From: Catellatospora citrea
GTDB taxonomy: Bacteria; Actinomycetota; Actinomycetes; Mycobacteriales; Micromonosporaceae
Direction of reading: 5' to 3'
Length of the DNA stretch: 64,000 nt
NCBI RefSeq assembly: GCF_003610235.1
Contig: NZ_RAPR01000001.1
Coordinates: 5,890,001 to 5,954,000 of the forward strand
Positions 16,387-25,442 of the stretch are shown here, piece by piece; within the stretch, counting starts at the first letter, position 1, and every line of letters starts with the position of its first letter. Under the pieces are notes generated by a model. The model did not search any database. It saw only the letters and a program-made list of their open reading frames with translations, and had not been told where the DNA came from. The position numbers were made by a program, and so were the translations under genes.

Positions 16387-16877
16387 GCGTGCTCTCCTTC
16401 CAGGGCGCCGGAGCGTGCCAGCGCCGTGCGCAGGTGGGCCAGGCCACGGGAGGCCTGGCTCTTGACGTTGCCCGTGGTGCAGCCCAGTGCCGCCGCGGTC
16501 TGCTCGACCGACAGGTCCTCCCAGTAGCGCAGCACCACGACCGCGCGCTGCGACGGGTGCAGCTGTGCCAGCGCCCGCAGCAGGACGTCGCGGGTGCCGT
16601 CGTCGTGCGGCACTGCCACGGCGGGCTCGGGCAGGTCGGCGGTGCTCACCTCGCGCCGCCACTTGCGGCGGTGCGTGGCGAGGTAGCCGTTGACGAGCAT
16701 GCGGCGCACGTACGGGTCGACGTCGCCGCCGGCCCGCACCCGCCGCCAGTGCACGAACAGCCCGGCCAAAGCGTCCTGGACCAGGTCGTCGGCGAGGAAC
16801 CAGTCCCCGCACAGCAGGTACGCCGTGCGGCGCAACGCGGCCCGCCGGGAGCCCGCGTACTCGCGGAAGCCGTTCAT
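16383..16877 (-). CDS. SigE-family ECF RNA polymerase sigma factor
   Basis: A 164-residue sigma factor. Region 2 is YLLCGDWFLADDLVQDALAG and VRRMLVNGYLATHRRKWRRE. Region 4 is LHPSQRAVVVLRYWEDLSVE and GCTTGNVKSQASRGLAHL. The start MNGFREYAGSRR is typical of the SigE family. It is divergent from the SWIM/AAA/VWA operon, with 129 bp between the two starts. Confidence 0.92.
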   Translation of the reverse strand: MNGFREYAGSRRAALRRTAYLLCGDWFLADDLVQDALAGLFVHWRRVRAGGDVDPYVRRMLVNGYLATHRRKWRREVSTADLPEPAVAVPHDDGTRDVLLRALAQLHPSQRAVVVLRYWEDLSVEQTAAALGCTTGNVKSQASRGLAHLRTALARSGALEGEHA

Positions 16878-17006
16878 GCGCCGACCGCCTCGGCGGGACG
16901 GGTCTGTCGGTGACACTCGCTCATGCCGACTCCATGCGAACAGGTGGCGGCAGGGTTGCACGGGCCGCGACAGTCGTTGTCGGACGGGGTGGCTACGGTG
17001 GCGCGC

Positions 17007-18332
17007 ATGTCCGAACCGACCGAGCCGCCCTGGACCGCCGAACAGGTCCAGGGACTGGCGCCCGACGCGTCGTCGTTCACCGCCGCGCGCAAGCTCGCCG
17101 GGGCCTCCGGCTGGAGCACCACCGGCCACGGCGGCACCCCGGCGGGGCTCTGGGGCCTGTGCAAAGGAAGCGGCAGCAACCCGTACCAGATCTGCATCGA
17201 TCTGACCGAGCCCGCCTACCGCTGCTCCTGCCCGAGCCGCAAGTTCCCCTGCAAGCACGCGCTCGCGCTGCTGCTGCGCTGGTCCGCGGGCCAGGTCGCG
17301 GCCGACGAGCCGCCGCAGTGGATGACCGAGTGGACCACCTCGCGCGAGGCGCGCGCGGTCAAGAAGGCCGAGCAGGCCGCCGCGCCGCGCACCGAGGCCC
17401 AGGAGCGGGCCGCGCAGCGACGTGCCGACAAACGTGCCGACTCCGTCGCCGCGGGCATCGCCGAGCTGCGCACCTGGATGTCCGATCAGGTCCGGCACGG
17501 CATCGCCGGGCTCGACCAGGCCGGCTACCGGCCGTTCGAGCAGGTCGCGGCACGGCTCGTGGACGCGCAGGCCCCGGGCCTGGCCGCCGCGGTGCGCCGC
17601 CTGGCCCCCGTGCCCAGCTCCGGCCCCGGCTGGGAGCAGCGGCTGCTGGCCGAGCTGTCGCTGCTGCACCTGCTCGCCGTAGCCGCCGCGCACCCCGACG
17701 GGCTGCCCGAGGACCTGGCCGCGACCGTGAGCAGCCGGGTCGGCCACGCCGTGACCACCGAGCAGGTGCTGGCCGGCCCGCCGGTGCGCGACCGGTGGCA
17801 GGTCGTCGGCACCCGCGACGAGACCGAGGACAAACTGACCAGCCGCCGGGTATGGCTGCGCGGGCGCGACACCGGCCGCCCCGCGCTGGTGCTGTCGTTC
17901 GCGATGCCCGGCCAGGCGCTGCCCGTCGACCTGGTGCTGGGCACCGAACTCGACGCCGACCTGACCTATTACCCTGGCGCGGCCCCGCTGCGCGCCCTGG
18001 TCGCGGCACGCCACGGCACGCCCCGCGCGTGCCCGGTGCCCGGCCCGGCGCAGACCGTCGCGCAGGCCCTCGACGAGGTCAGCACCGCGCTGGCCGGCGA
18101 CCCGTGGCTGTTCCAGTGGCCGGTGCTGGTGCGCGGCGTGCTCGCCCCCGGCAGCCCCTGGCACCTGGTCGATCCCGACGGCGACGCGCTGCCCCTGGAC
18201 CCGGTGCTCGGCGAGCCGTGGCGGCTGGCCGCGATCGCGGGCGGCCACGAGATCACCCTCGCGGCCGAATGGGGCCCGGCCGGGCTGCGCCCACTCGCCG
18301 TGTACGACGGCACGGAGGTGGCGCGCGCATGA
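17007..18332 (+). CDS. SWIM zinc-finger protein
   Basis: A 441-residue soluble protein with a SWIM-type zinc site at C73, C75, C82 and H84 (YRCSCPSRKFPCKHALALLL). SWIM domains bind DNA, RNA or protein. The rest is helical and rich in Ala/Arg, with no recognised catalytic motif. It is the first gene of a run in which each stop overlaps the next start. The products likely work together with the MoxR-type ATPase and VWA protein downstream. Confidence 0.88.
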   Translation: MSEPTEPPWTAEQVQGLAPDASSFTAARKLAGASGWSTTGHGGTPAGLWGLCKGSGSNPYQICIDLTEPAYRCSCPSRKFPCKHALALLLRWSAGQVAADEPPQWMTEWTTSREARAVKKAEQAAAPRTEAQERAAQRRADKRADSVAAGIAELRTWMSDQVRHGIAGLDQAGYRPFEQVAARLVDAQAPGLAAAVRRLAPVPSSGPGWEQRLLAELSLLHLLAVAAAHPDGLPEDLAATVSSRVGHAVTTEQVLAGPPVRDRWQVVGTRDETEDKLTSRRVWLRGRDTGRPALVLSFAMPGQALPVDLVLGTELDADLTYYPGAAPLRALVAARHGTPRACPVPGPAQTVAQALDEVSTALAGDPWLFQWPVLVRGVLAPGSPWHLVDPDGDALPLDPVLGEPWRLAAIAGGHEITLAAEWGPAGLRPLAVYDGTEVARA

Positions 18333-18376
18333 GGCCTTACTACTACCGCGCGACGCGGACGGGGGAGCGGGCATGA
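18329..18376 (+). CDS. 15-codon micro-ORF bridging the SWIM and DUF5691 genes
   Basis: An ATG overlaps the SWIM stop (ATGA) and lies 8-9 nt after GGAGGTGG. It encodes MRPYYYRATRTGERA. Its TGA in turn overlaps the ATG of the DUF5691 gene. A 40-nt gap is thus exactly filled by a frame that overlaps both neighbours by 4 nt and has its own ribosome site. It may be a coupling device rather than a functional peptide. Confidence 0.45.
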   Translation: MRPYYYRATRTGERA

Positions 18377-19860
18377 GCAACAGCATCTGGTCGGACCTGA
18401 TGTCCAGTGCGCTCGTCGGCACCGACCGGCGGCGGCTGGTGCTGCCCGGCACGGACGGCCCGCTGGCCGGAGTGCTGTCTGCGCTGGGCACCGAGCTGGA
18501 CCCGGACGGGCTGCTGTCGGCGGCGGGTGCGGTGACCGTGGCCCGCCGCGCGGGGCAGGCCGCCGCCCGGCCGCAGCGCCCGGAGCCCGCGGCCGCCGAG
18601 ACCGACCCGTACGCGCCGGTCGCCGCGCAGCAGCGGCTCGCGGCGCTGCTGTCCGGCGGGGACGCCGAGATCGACCGGACCACCGCCCGCGAGCTGGCCG
18701 CCGAGTGGCTGCGTGTGGCCGCCAAGCGCGGGCTGCTGGCCGGACCGGCGATCCTGGTCGCGCTGTTGGACCTGGGCAGCTCCGACTCCTCGGTCCGCGC
18801 GAGCGTGCGGGCCGTCGGCGGCACGCGGCTGGGCTGGCTCGCCCTGCAGGGGCCGGGCCGGTGGGCGTGGGCCGTACAGCAGGAGGAGACCGCGCAGCCG
18901 TCCGACTGGGACACCGGCCGGGCCGCCGACCGGGTCCGCTACCTCGGCGAGCTGCGTGCCCGCGACGCCGCCGCCGGGCGGGACCTGCTGCTGGAGGCGT
19001 GGCCGCAGGAGAAGGCGTCCGACCTGGCCGCGCTGATCGCCGCGTGCGGCGCCGGGCTCGGGCCCGACGACGAGCCGTGGCTGGAGAAGGCCCTCGACGA
19101 CCGGCGTGCTCAGGTCCGCGAGGCCGCGGCGCGGCTGCTCGGCGTGCTGCCGGGCTCGGCATACCGGCAGCGCATGGCCGACCGGGCGCTGGCCTGCGTG
19201 CACGTCGCGGACCGGCGGCTGGTCGCGACGGCGCCGACCGAGTGCGACGACGCGATGCGCCGCGACGGGATCAGCGTCAAGCCGCCGCCTAGCGTCGGCG
19301 AGCGCACCCACTGGCTGCGCCAGATCATCGAGTACGCGCCGCTGGACTGCTGGACGGCCTACGACCAGACCCCGGCCGGGCTGCTCAGCCGCAAGTTCGA
19401 CGACACCTGGGGCCCGGTGCTGCGGGCCGGGCTGACCCGTGCCGCGATCACGCAGCGCCACGGAGCCTGGGCCGCGGTGCTGATCCTCGACGGGATCGGC
19501 CGCCGGGACATGAACGAGCTGCGGGAACTCGCCGCGGTCATGCCCGAACCGGACCTGGCCGAGCTGATCGCCGCCCAGCTGCGCCGCAAGGTCGACGCGG
19601 TGGTGCGGTTCCTCGACGTGCTGCCGCAGCCGTGGGCCGCGCCGGTCGCCGACGCCGTGCTGGAGTGCCTGGCCGACGCCGAGCGCCGCCGTTCCGGCTG
19701 GTGGCAGCTGCTGCGCCACGCCGAGTGGGGCTTCGACCCGGCGTACGCGCCACGGGTCCGCGCCCTGCACGACTCCCTTCCCATCCCGGACCAGCAGCTG
19801 CTGGCCCGCTTCACGACCATGCTGCAGATCCGCCACGACATCCACCAGGAGCTGACATGA
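18373..19860 (+). CDS. DUF5691 family protein
   Basis: A 495-residue soluble, helix-rich protein. It starts MSNSIWSDLMSSALVGTDRRR, a phrase I associate with DUF5691 proteins, and contains repeated helical units consistent with an alpha-solenoid (LACVHVADRRLVATAP, LLARFTTMLQIRHDIHQEL). Function is unknown. It overlaps the AAA gene by ATGA. Within the operon it is a candidate scaffold or substrate adaptor (inference). Confidence 0.82.
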   Translation: MSNSIWSDLMSSALVGTDRRRLVLPGTDGPLAGVLSALGTELDPDGLLSAAGAVTVARRAGQAAARPQRPEPAAAETDPYAPVAAQQRLAALLSGGDAEIDRTTARELAAEWLRVAAKRGLLAGPAILVALLDLGSSDSSVRASVRAVGGTRLGWLALQGPGRWAWAVQQEETAQPSDWDTGRAADRVRYLGELRARDAAAGRDLLLEAWPQEKASDLAALIAACGAGLGPDDEPWLEKALDDRRAQVREAAARLLGVLPGSAYRQRMADRALACVHVADRRLVATAPTECDDAMRRDGISVKPPPSVGERTHWLRQIIEYAPLDCWTAYDQTPAGLLSRKFDDTWGPVLRAGLTRAAITQRHGAWAAVLILDGIGRRDMNELRELAAVMPEPDLAELIAAQLRRKVDAVVRFLDVLPQPWAAPVADAVLECLADAERRRSGWWQLLRHAEWGFDPAYAPRVRALHDSLPIPDQQLLARFTTMLQIRHDIHQELT

Positions 19861-20945
19861 CCGCCACCATCGACGCCACGCCCACGGTGCTGCGCCCGCA
19901 CGCCGAGCAGCTCTACGCCGCCGAGCTGGAGGCGCTGGCCGCGGCCGACGACCTGCCCCGCCCGCCCGGCTGGCGGCTGTCCCCGCAGGCCGTGGTGACC
20001 TACCTGCTCGGCGACGGCAAGGACATCAGCGCCAAGTACATCGGACCGCGGCGGCTGATGGAGGTGGCCGTGGCGACGCTGGCCACCGACCGGGCGCTGC
20101 TGCTGCTCGGCGTGCCCGGCACCGCCAAGACGTGGGTGTCGGAGCACCTGGCCGCGGCGATCAGCGGCGACTCGACCCTGCTGGTGCAGGGCACCGCGGG
20201 CACGCCCGAGGAGGCCATGCGGTACGGCTGGAACTACGCCCGGCTGCTGGCCGAGGGCCCGACCGCGGGCGCGGTGGTGGCCAGCCCGGTGATGCGCGCG
20301 ATGCGCACCGGGGCGATCGCCCGGATCGAGGAGCTGACCCGGGTGCCCTCCGACGTGCAGGACACGCTGCTGACGATCCTGTCGGAGAAGACGCTGCCGG
20401 TGCCGGAGTTGGGCGAGGAGGTGCAGGCGGTCAAGGGCTTCAACGTCATCGCCACCGCCAACGACCGCGACCGGGGCGTGAACGAGCTGTCCAGCGCGCT
20501 GCGGCGGCGGTTCAACACGGTGGTGCTGCCGGTGCCGGGCACCGTCGAGGAGGAGGTCGAGATCGTCGCGCAGCGGGTCGCGTCGCTGGGCCGGGCCCTG
20601 GAGCTGCCGGAGGTGCCGGACGCGATCACCGAGATCCGCCGGGTGGTGACCGTGTTCCGGGAGCTGCGCGAAGGGCTGACCGCCGACGGGCGTACCAAGC
20701 TGAAGAGCCCCAGCGGCACGCTGTCCACCGCCGAGGCGATCTCGGTGATGACCAGCGGCATGGCGCTGGCCTCGCATTTCGGTGACGGCACGGTGCGGGC
20801 CGCCGACGTGGCCGCGGGCATCCGCGGCGCGGTGGTCCGCGACTCCGTCTCCGACGCCGTCGTGTGGCGGGAGTACCTGGAGACCGTGGCGCGCGAGCGC
20901 GACGGCTGGAAGGACTTCTACCGCGCCGCCCGGGACGCGGAGTGA
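19857..20945 (+). CDS. MoxR-type AAA+ ATPase
   Basis: 362 residues. The Walker A motif GVPGTAKT is at about residues 85-92. A glutamate-rich Walker B-like IARIEELTR lies near 155-161, with EE in place of the usual DE. Sensor I is FNVIATANDRDRG and the arginine-finger/box VII region is LSSALRRRFN. A C-terminal lid domain follows. MoxR ATPases act as chaperones that insert cofactors or remodel complexes and are typically paired with VWA proteins, as here. Confidence 0.93.
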   Translation: MTATIDATPTVLRPHAEQLYAAELEALAAADDLPRPPGWRLSPQAVVTYLLGDGKDISAKYIGPRRLMEVAVATLATDRALLLLGVPGTAKTWVSEHLAAAISGDSTLLVQGTAGTPEEAMRYGWNYARLLAEGPTAGAVVASPVMRAMRTGAIARIEELTRVPSDVQDTLLTILSEKTLPVPELGEEVQAVKGFNVIATANDRDRGVNELSSALRRRFNTVVLPVPGTVEEEVEIVAQRVASLGRALELPEVPDAITEIRRVVTVFRELREGLTADGRTKLKSPSGTLSTAEAISVMTSGMALASHFGDGTVRAADVAAGIRGAVVRDSVSDAVVWREYLETVARERDGWKDFYRAARDAE

Positions 20946-23353
20946 GCACCGACCGGGTGCACGTCTTCGGCATCCGCCACCACGGCCCGGGTTCGGCCCG
21001 GGCCCTGGTGCGGGCGCTGGACGAGCTGAAGCCCGACGTCATCCTGGTGGAGGGGCCGCCCGAGGCCGACGGCCTGGTCGCGCTCGCCGCCGACGAGCGG
21101 CTTGAACCGCCGGTGGCGCTGCTGGCGTATCCGACGAACGCGGCCAAGGGCGAGCAGGGGCGTACCGCGTCGTTCTGGCCCTTCGCGGTCTTCTCCCCGG
21201 AGTGGCAGGCGCTGCGCTGGGCCGTCGCCCACGACGTGCCGCTGCGCTTCTGCGACCTGCCCGCCGGCCACCGCTTCGCGGCCCGCGCCGCCGAACCGGC
21301 TGGTCCGCTGGACGGGACCGGCCGAGCGGACCCGACTGCGGTCGAGACGCCCGGTGCGGAGGTCGGCACCGGGCACGAGCCGGTCGTCGGGCTCGCCGCG
21401 CCCGCCGGACCGGATGCCGCCACCGAGCCCGTCGTGCCCGCGGCGTCCGGGGAGGCCGTGCCCGGCGACGCGACGCCGGACAGCGCCGAGGAGGAGCTGC
21501 GGGTCGACCCGATCGCCGGGCTCGCCCAGGCGGCCGGGTACGACGACCCGGAGCGCTGGTGGGAGGACGTGATCGAGCACCGGCGCGACGTGCCGCCGTT
21601 CGCGGCGGTGGCCGAGGCGATGGCCGCGGTCCGCGAGGCCGCCCCGGCGATCACCGAGGACCTGGTCCGCGAGGCGTACATGCGCCAGGTGCTGCGTGCC
21701 GCCCTGAAGGAGGGGCACCAGCGCATCGCGGTGGTCTGCGGTGCCTGGCACGTGCCCGCGCTGGCCGGCGACCTGCCGCCCGCGAAGGACGACGCGGCCC
21801 TGCTCAAGGGCCTGCCGAGCGTGCCGGCGACGGTCACCTGGGTGCCGTGGACGCACGGGCGGCTCGCGTCGTGGAGCGGCTACGGCGCGGGCGTCACCGC
21901 GCCCGGCTGGTACCACCACCTGTTCACCGCCGAGGATCAGCCGGTCGAGCGCTGGCTCGTCGGCGTCGCCGGGGTGCTGCGCGACGAGGACCTGCCGGTC
22001 TCCAGCGCGCACGTCATCGAGTCCGCGCGGCTGGCCGACACCCTGGCGGTGCTGCGGGGACGGCCGCTGCCCGGCCTGGCCGAGGTCACCGAGGCGACCC
22101 GGGCGGTGCTCTGCGAGGGCGACGACACCCGCCTGGAGCTGGTGCAGCGCAAGGTCGTGGTGGGGGAGCGGCTGGGCGCCGTACCCCCTGACGCTCCCGC
22201 GGTGCCGCTGGCCCGCGACCTGGACGCCACCGCCCGCCGCTTGAAGCTCACCCAGCAGGCCCTGGTCAGCGACCATGACCTCGACCTGCGCAAACCCACC
22301 GACCTGGAGCGCAGCACGCTGCTGCACCGGCTGCGGCTGCTCGGCGTCGGCTGGGGCACCCCGGTGCAGCGCAAATCCGGCAAGGGCACCTTCTGGGAGT
22401 CCTGGCAGCTGCAATGGCACCCGGAGTACGCGGTCGACCTCGTCGCCGCCAGCGCCTACGGCACCACCGTGGCCCGGGCCGCCACCGCGAAGGTCGTCGA
22501 GACCAGCGCGGACGCCGACCTGGCGGCGCTGACCGGCCTGCTGGAGTCGTGCCTGCTGGCGCAGCTGCCCGACGCGCAGCCCGCGGTGCTGCGCACCCTG
22601 TCCGACCGGGCCGCCCTCGACACCGACGTCGCGCAGCTCATGGCGGCCGTGCCGGCGCTGGCCCGCTCGCTGCGCTACGGCGACGTACGCGGCACCAGCA
22701 CCGACGCGCTCGCCGAGGTGCTCACCGGCCTGGTCACCCGGATCCGGCTGGGCCTGCCCGGCGCGCTCACCGGCCTCGACGACGACGCGGCCCGCGCCAT
22801 GCGCGAGCACCTCGACGCCACCCACGAGGCGCTGAACCTGCTCGCCGACCGGCTGCCGCTGCGGGCGGAGTGGCTGGACACCCTGGCCCGGCTCGTGGAC
22901 CGGGCGGACCTGCCCGGCCTGCTCGCCGGGCGGCTGCTGCGGCTGCTGCGCGACGCGGGCACCCTCGACGCCGACGCCGCCGAGCTGCGGCTGGCCCGGG
23001 CACTGACCGTCGGCGTGCCGCCGGTCGCCGCGGCAGGCTACGTCGAGGGCTTCCTGTCCGGCGGGGGACTGCTGCTGGTGCACGACGAGGCGCTGCTGAC
23101 ACTGACCGACCGCTGGCTGGCGGGGCTGGCCCCGGACGTGTTCACGGCGGTGCTGCCGCTGCTGCGGCGCACCTTCGCCGCGTTCGCGGCCCCGGAACGG
23201 CGCGCGGTCGGCGAGCAGGTCCGCCGCCTCGGCACCGGCGGCGCACGACCCACCTCTGATGTGGACGAACTCGGCGAACTCGACCCGGCACGGGTCGCGC
23301 GGGTGCTGCCGACGCTGGAACTGCTGCTGGCAGCGGGAAGGGGAACACGGTGA
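20942..23353 (+). CDS. DUF5682 family protein
   Basis: An 803-residue protein starting at a GTG that overlaps the AAA stop. The N-terminus VHVFGIRHHGPGSARALVRAL with ILVEGPPEADG is the conserved head of the DUF5682 family, resembling TraB/ChaN-type His-rich folds. A low-complexity linker near 115-190 and a conserved IAVVCGAWHVPAL precede a long helical C-terminal half. The known context is AAA plus VWA genes. Biochemical role unknown. It overlaps the VWA gene by GTGA. Confidence 0.85.
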   Translation: MSTDRVHVFGIRHHGPGSARALVRALDELKPDVILVEGPPEADGLVALAADERLEPPVALLAYPTNAAKGEQGRTASFWPFAVFSPEWQALRWAVAHDVPLRFCDLPAGHRFAARAAEPAGPLDGTGRADPTAVETPGAEVGTGHEPVVGLAAPAGPDAATEPVVPAASGEAVPGDATPDSAEEELRVDPIAGLAQAAGYDDPERWWEDVIEHRRDVPPFAAVAEAMAAVREAAPAITEDLVREAYMRQVLRAALKEGHQRIAVVCGAWHVPALAGDLPPAKDDAALLKGLPSVPATVTWVPWTHGRLASWSGYGAGVTAPGWYHHLFTAEDQPVERWLVGVAGVLRDEDLPVSSAHVIESARLADTLAVLRGRPLPGLAEVTEATRAVLCEGDDTRLELVQRKVVVGERLGAVPPDAPAVPLARDLDATARRLKLTQQALVSDHDLDLRKPTDLERSTLLHRLRLLGVGWGTPVQRKSGKGTFWESWQLQWHPEYAVDLVAASAYGTTVARAATAKVVETSADADLAALTGLLESCLLAQLPDAQPAVLRTLSDRAALDTDVAQLMAAVPALARSLRYGDVRGTSTDALAEVLTGLVTRIRLGLPGALTGLDDDAARAMREHLDATHEALNLLADRLPLRAEWLDTLARLVDRADLPGLLAGRLLRLLRDAGTLDADAAELRLARALTVGVPPVAAAGYVEGFLSGGGLLLVHDEALLTLTDRWLAGLAPDVFTAVLPLLRRTFAAFAAPERRAVGEQVRRLGTGGARPTSDVDELGELDPARVARVLPTLELLLAAGRGTR

Positions 23354-24501
23354 GCGACGACGAACGGCTGCGCCGCTGGCGGCTGGTGCTGGGCGGCGAG
23401 GGCGCCGAGGGCACCGGCGTGACGCTGGCCGGTGTGGACAAGGGCATGGACGAGGCCCTGGCCGCGCTCTACCGCGACGGCGGCGGCGAAGGCGGCTCCG
23501 GCCGCAGCGCCGGGCTGGGCGGCTCCGCGCCGAAGGTCGCCCGCTGGCTCGGCGACATCCGGCAGTACTTCCCGTCCACCGTGGTGCAGGTGATGCAGGC
23601 CGACGCGATCGAGCGGCTCAACCTGACCCGGCTGCTGGTCGAGCCGGAGATGCTGGAAGCGGTCGAGCCGGACGTGCACCTGGTCGGCACGCTGCTGTCG
23701 CTGAACAAGGTCATGCCCGACAAGGCCCGCACCACCGCCCGGATGGTCGTCGCGAAGGTCGTCGCGGAGCTGGAACGCCGCGTCGCCCAACGCACCCGCG
23801 CCGCGGTCACCGGTGCCGTCAACCGCGCGGCCCGGATCAACCGGCCGCGCCACCGCGACATCGACTGGAACCGCACCATCCGCGCCAACCTCAAGCACTA
23901 CCAGGCCGAACACCGCACCGTGGTGCCGGAGCGGCTGATCGGCTACGGCCGGCAGACCCGGTCCGTGCAGCGCGACGTGGTGCTGTGCGTGGACCAGTCC
24001 GGCTCGATGGCGGCGTCGGTGGTCTACTCCGGAGTGTTCGCCGCGGTGCTGGCGTCGATGAAATGCCTGCGTACGTCACTGGTGGTGTTCGACACCGCGG
24101 TCGTCGACCTCACCGACCAGCTGCACGACCCGGTGGAGGTGCTGTTCGGCACGCAGCTGGGCGGCGGCACCGACATCAACCGGGCCATCGCCTACTGCCA
24201 GGGCCTGATCACGCGGCCGCGGGACAGCATCTTCATCCTCATCAGCGACCTCTACGAGGGCGGGGTGCGCGCGGAGATGCTGCGCCGCGTCGCCACCATG
24301 AAAGCCGCCGGGGTGCAGGTGATCGTCCTGCTCGCACTGTCCGATGAAGGACAGCCGGCGTACGACCACAGCAACGCCTCGGCCCTGGCGGCGATGGGGG
24401 TGCCGTCCTTCGCGTGCACACCGGACGCGTTCCCGGAGCTGATGGCCGCGGCGATCGAGCGGCGGGACCTGCAGCCGGTCATCGAGAAACTGGGCCGCTG
24501 A
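23350..24501 (+). CDS. VWA-domain protein (MoxR partner)
   Basis: 383 residues from a GTG. The N-terminal half is helical and basic (YLGD-type RWLGDIRQYFPSTVVQVMQ, RPRHRDIDWNRTIRANLKHY). The VWA domain begins near 205 with a complete MIDAS: DQSGSM (DxSxS), the Thr in GGGTDINRA, and Asp in LISDLYEGG. It should bind a divalent metal and a protein partner. It ends the operon; a hairpin lies 28 bp after the stop. Confidence 0.92.
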   Translation: MSDDERLRRWRLVLGGEGAEGTGVTLAGVDKGMDEALAALYRDGGGEGGSGRSAGLGGSAPKVARWLGDIRQYFPSTVVQVMQADAIERLNLTRLLVEPEMLEAVEPDVHLVGTLLSLNKVMPDKARTTARMVVAKVVAELERRVAQRTRAAVTGAVNRAARINRPRHRDIDWNRTIRANLKHYQAEHRTVVPERLIGYGRQTRSVQRDVVLCVDQSGSMAASVVYSGVFAAVLASMKCLRTSLVVFDTAVVDLTDQLHDPVEVLFGTQLGGGTDINRAIAYCQGLITRPRDSIFILISDLYEGGVRAEMLRRVATMKAAGVQVIVLLALSDEGQPAYDHSNASALAAMGVPSFACTPDAFPELMAAAIERRDLQPVIEKLGR

Positions 24502-24528
24502 GCCGCGGATCAGCCACAACGCACGGAC

Positions 24529-24568
24529 CCGGCCGCGCTGACCTGGGGAGGTTGACGGGCGCGGCCGG
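24529..24568 (+). terminator. Operon terminator hairpin
   Basis: CCGGCCGCGC (24529-24538) pairs with GCGCGGCCGG (24559-24568). The loop between them can form a smaller TGACC/GGTTGA stem. It follows the VWA stop by 28 bp and probably ends the 17007-24501 operon. Confidence 0.6.
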
Positions 24569-24720
24569 ATCACTCTGATCACACCGCTTGCCGGGCGTCC
24601 GGTCAAGTCCTCCGGACGTACGGGCCGTGCTGTCCGGAGCGCTCGGCCGCCCCGCTCACCGGTGGTTTCCGCGCTGCGTCCCGGCACGTTTCGTTGGGGC
24701 GTCAGGCAGTCGTGACGGCG

Positions 24721-25149
24721 TCAGCGGGCGGTGACGTAGCCCCAGGCCTGGCTGACCACGTTGATGCCGAGGCTGTAACGCAGCGTGGTGATGAGCACGG
24801 CGGCCACGAACACCAGCCCGGCCAGGCCGATCAGCAGCCGCACCAGCAGCGACTGGCGGGTGACCCACTCGGTCCAGCCGCGCACCTTGTCCTTGGTGAA
24901 CTGCAGCAGGTGGCGCGCCCACACGAACTCGATCGCCCAGATCGCGAGGCCGCCGATCACGATCAGCCAGCCCGGCCCCGGCAGCGGGATGAGCAGGATG
25001 CCGATCGCCACCACCACGGCGCCCAGCGCTCCGATGATCACTTTGAGGACGGCTGCCCCGGTCGGATTAGCCCGAACGGTCTGATGCGCTATCCGTGCCC
25101 GGTCCCGCCAGCGGCTGGAGCCCTGCGGAAAGTCCGGTTTGTCGCTCAT
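24721..25149 (-). CDS. TIGR02611-type membrane protein
   Basis: 142 residues from the ATG at 25149, behind GGGTGGGGAG; an upstream ATG at 25170 would add 7. It has three to four hydrophobic helices with the conserved PLPGPGWLIVIGGLAIWAIEFVWA signature of the TIGR02611 family (found across actinobacteria, function unknown). The N-terminus is basic and polar (SSRWRDRARIAHQTVRANP). A single gene. Confidence 0.85.
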   Translation of the reverse strand: MSDKPDFPQGSSRWRDRARIAHQTVRANPTGAAVLKVIIGALGAVVVAIGILLIPLPGPGWLIVIGGLAIWAIEFVWARHLLQFTKDKVRGWTEWVTRQSLLVRLLIGLAGLVFVAAVLITTLRYSLGINVVSQAWGYVTAR

Positions 25150-25442
25150 CTCCCCACCCTTGTCGCCCATGTCGCCGGGGTCGCGGAATCACCCGTCACC
25201 AACCCCGATGACTGGACGTTACCGGAGTGTGTCGACGGTCTTGGCCGGCATCGCAGTATCGGCAATACCGGGCAAAAGCACGGCATCTTACTCCCTGTAG
25301 GTGGGTCCGTGCCCGCGTAATCCTCGATCTTCCCGCTATCGGGTGAGATCGTACGATGACGGAGCGTATAGGGGAGGGTCACCTTGAGTATGGGAGGGGC
25401 GGGGCGGTCAAGCTCCGCCGCAGTGCCGGGGGGAGTACGTCC

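Noticed and set aside
16878..18914. Long minus-strand extension (679 codons) upstream of the sigma gene
   Set aside because: It is the antisense of the SWIM and DUF5691 genes; high GC removes stop codons. The sigma family start at 16877 is clear.
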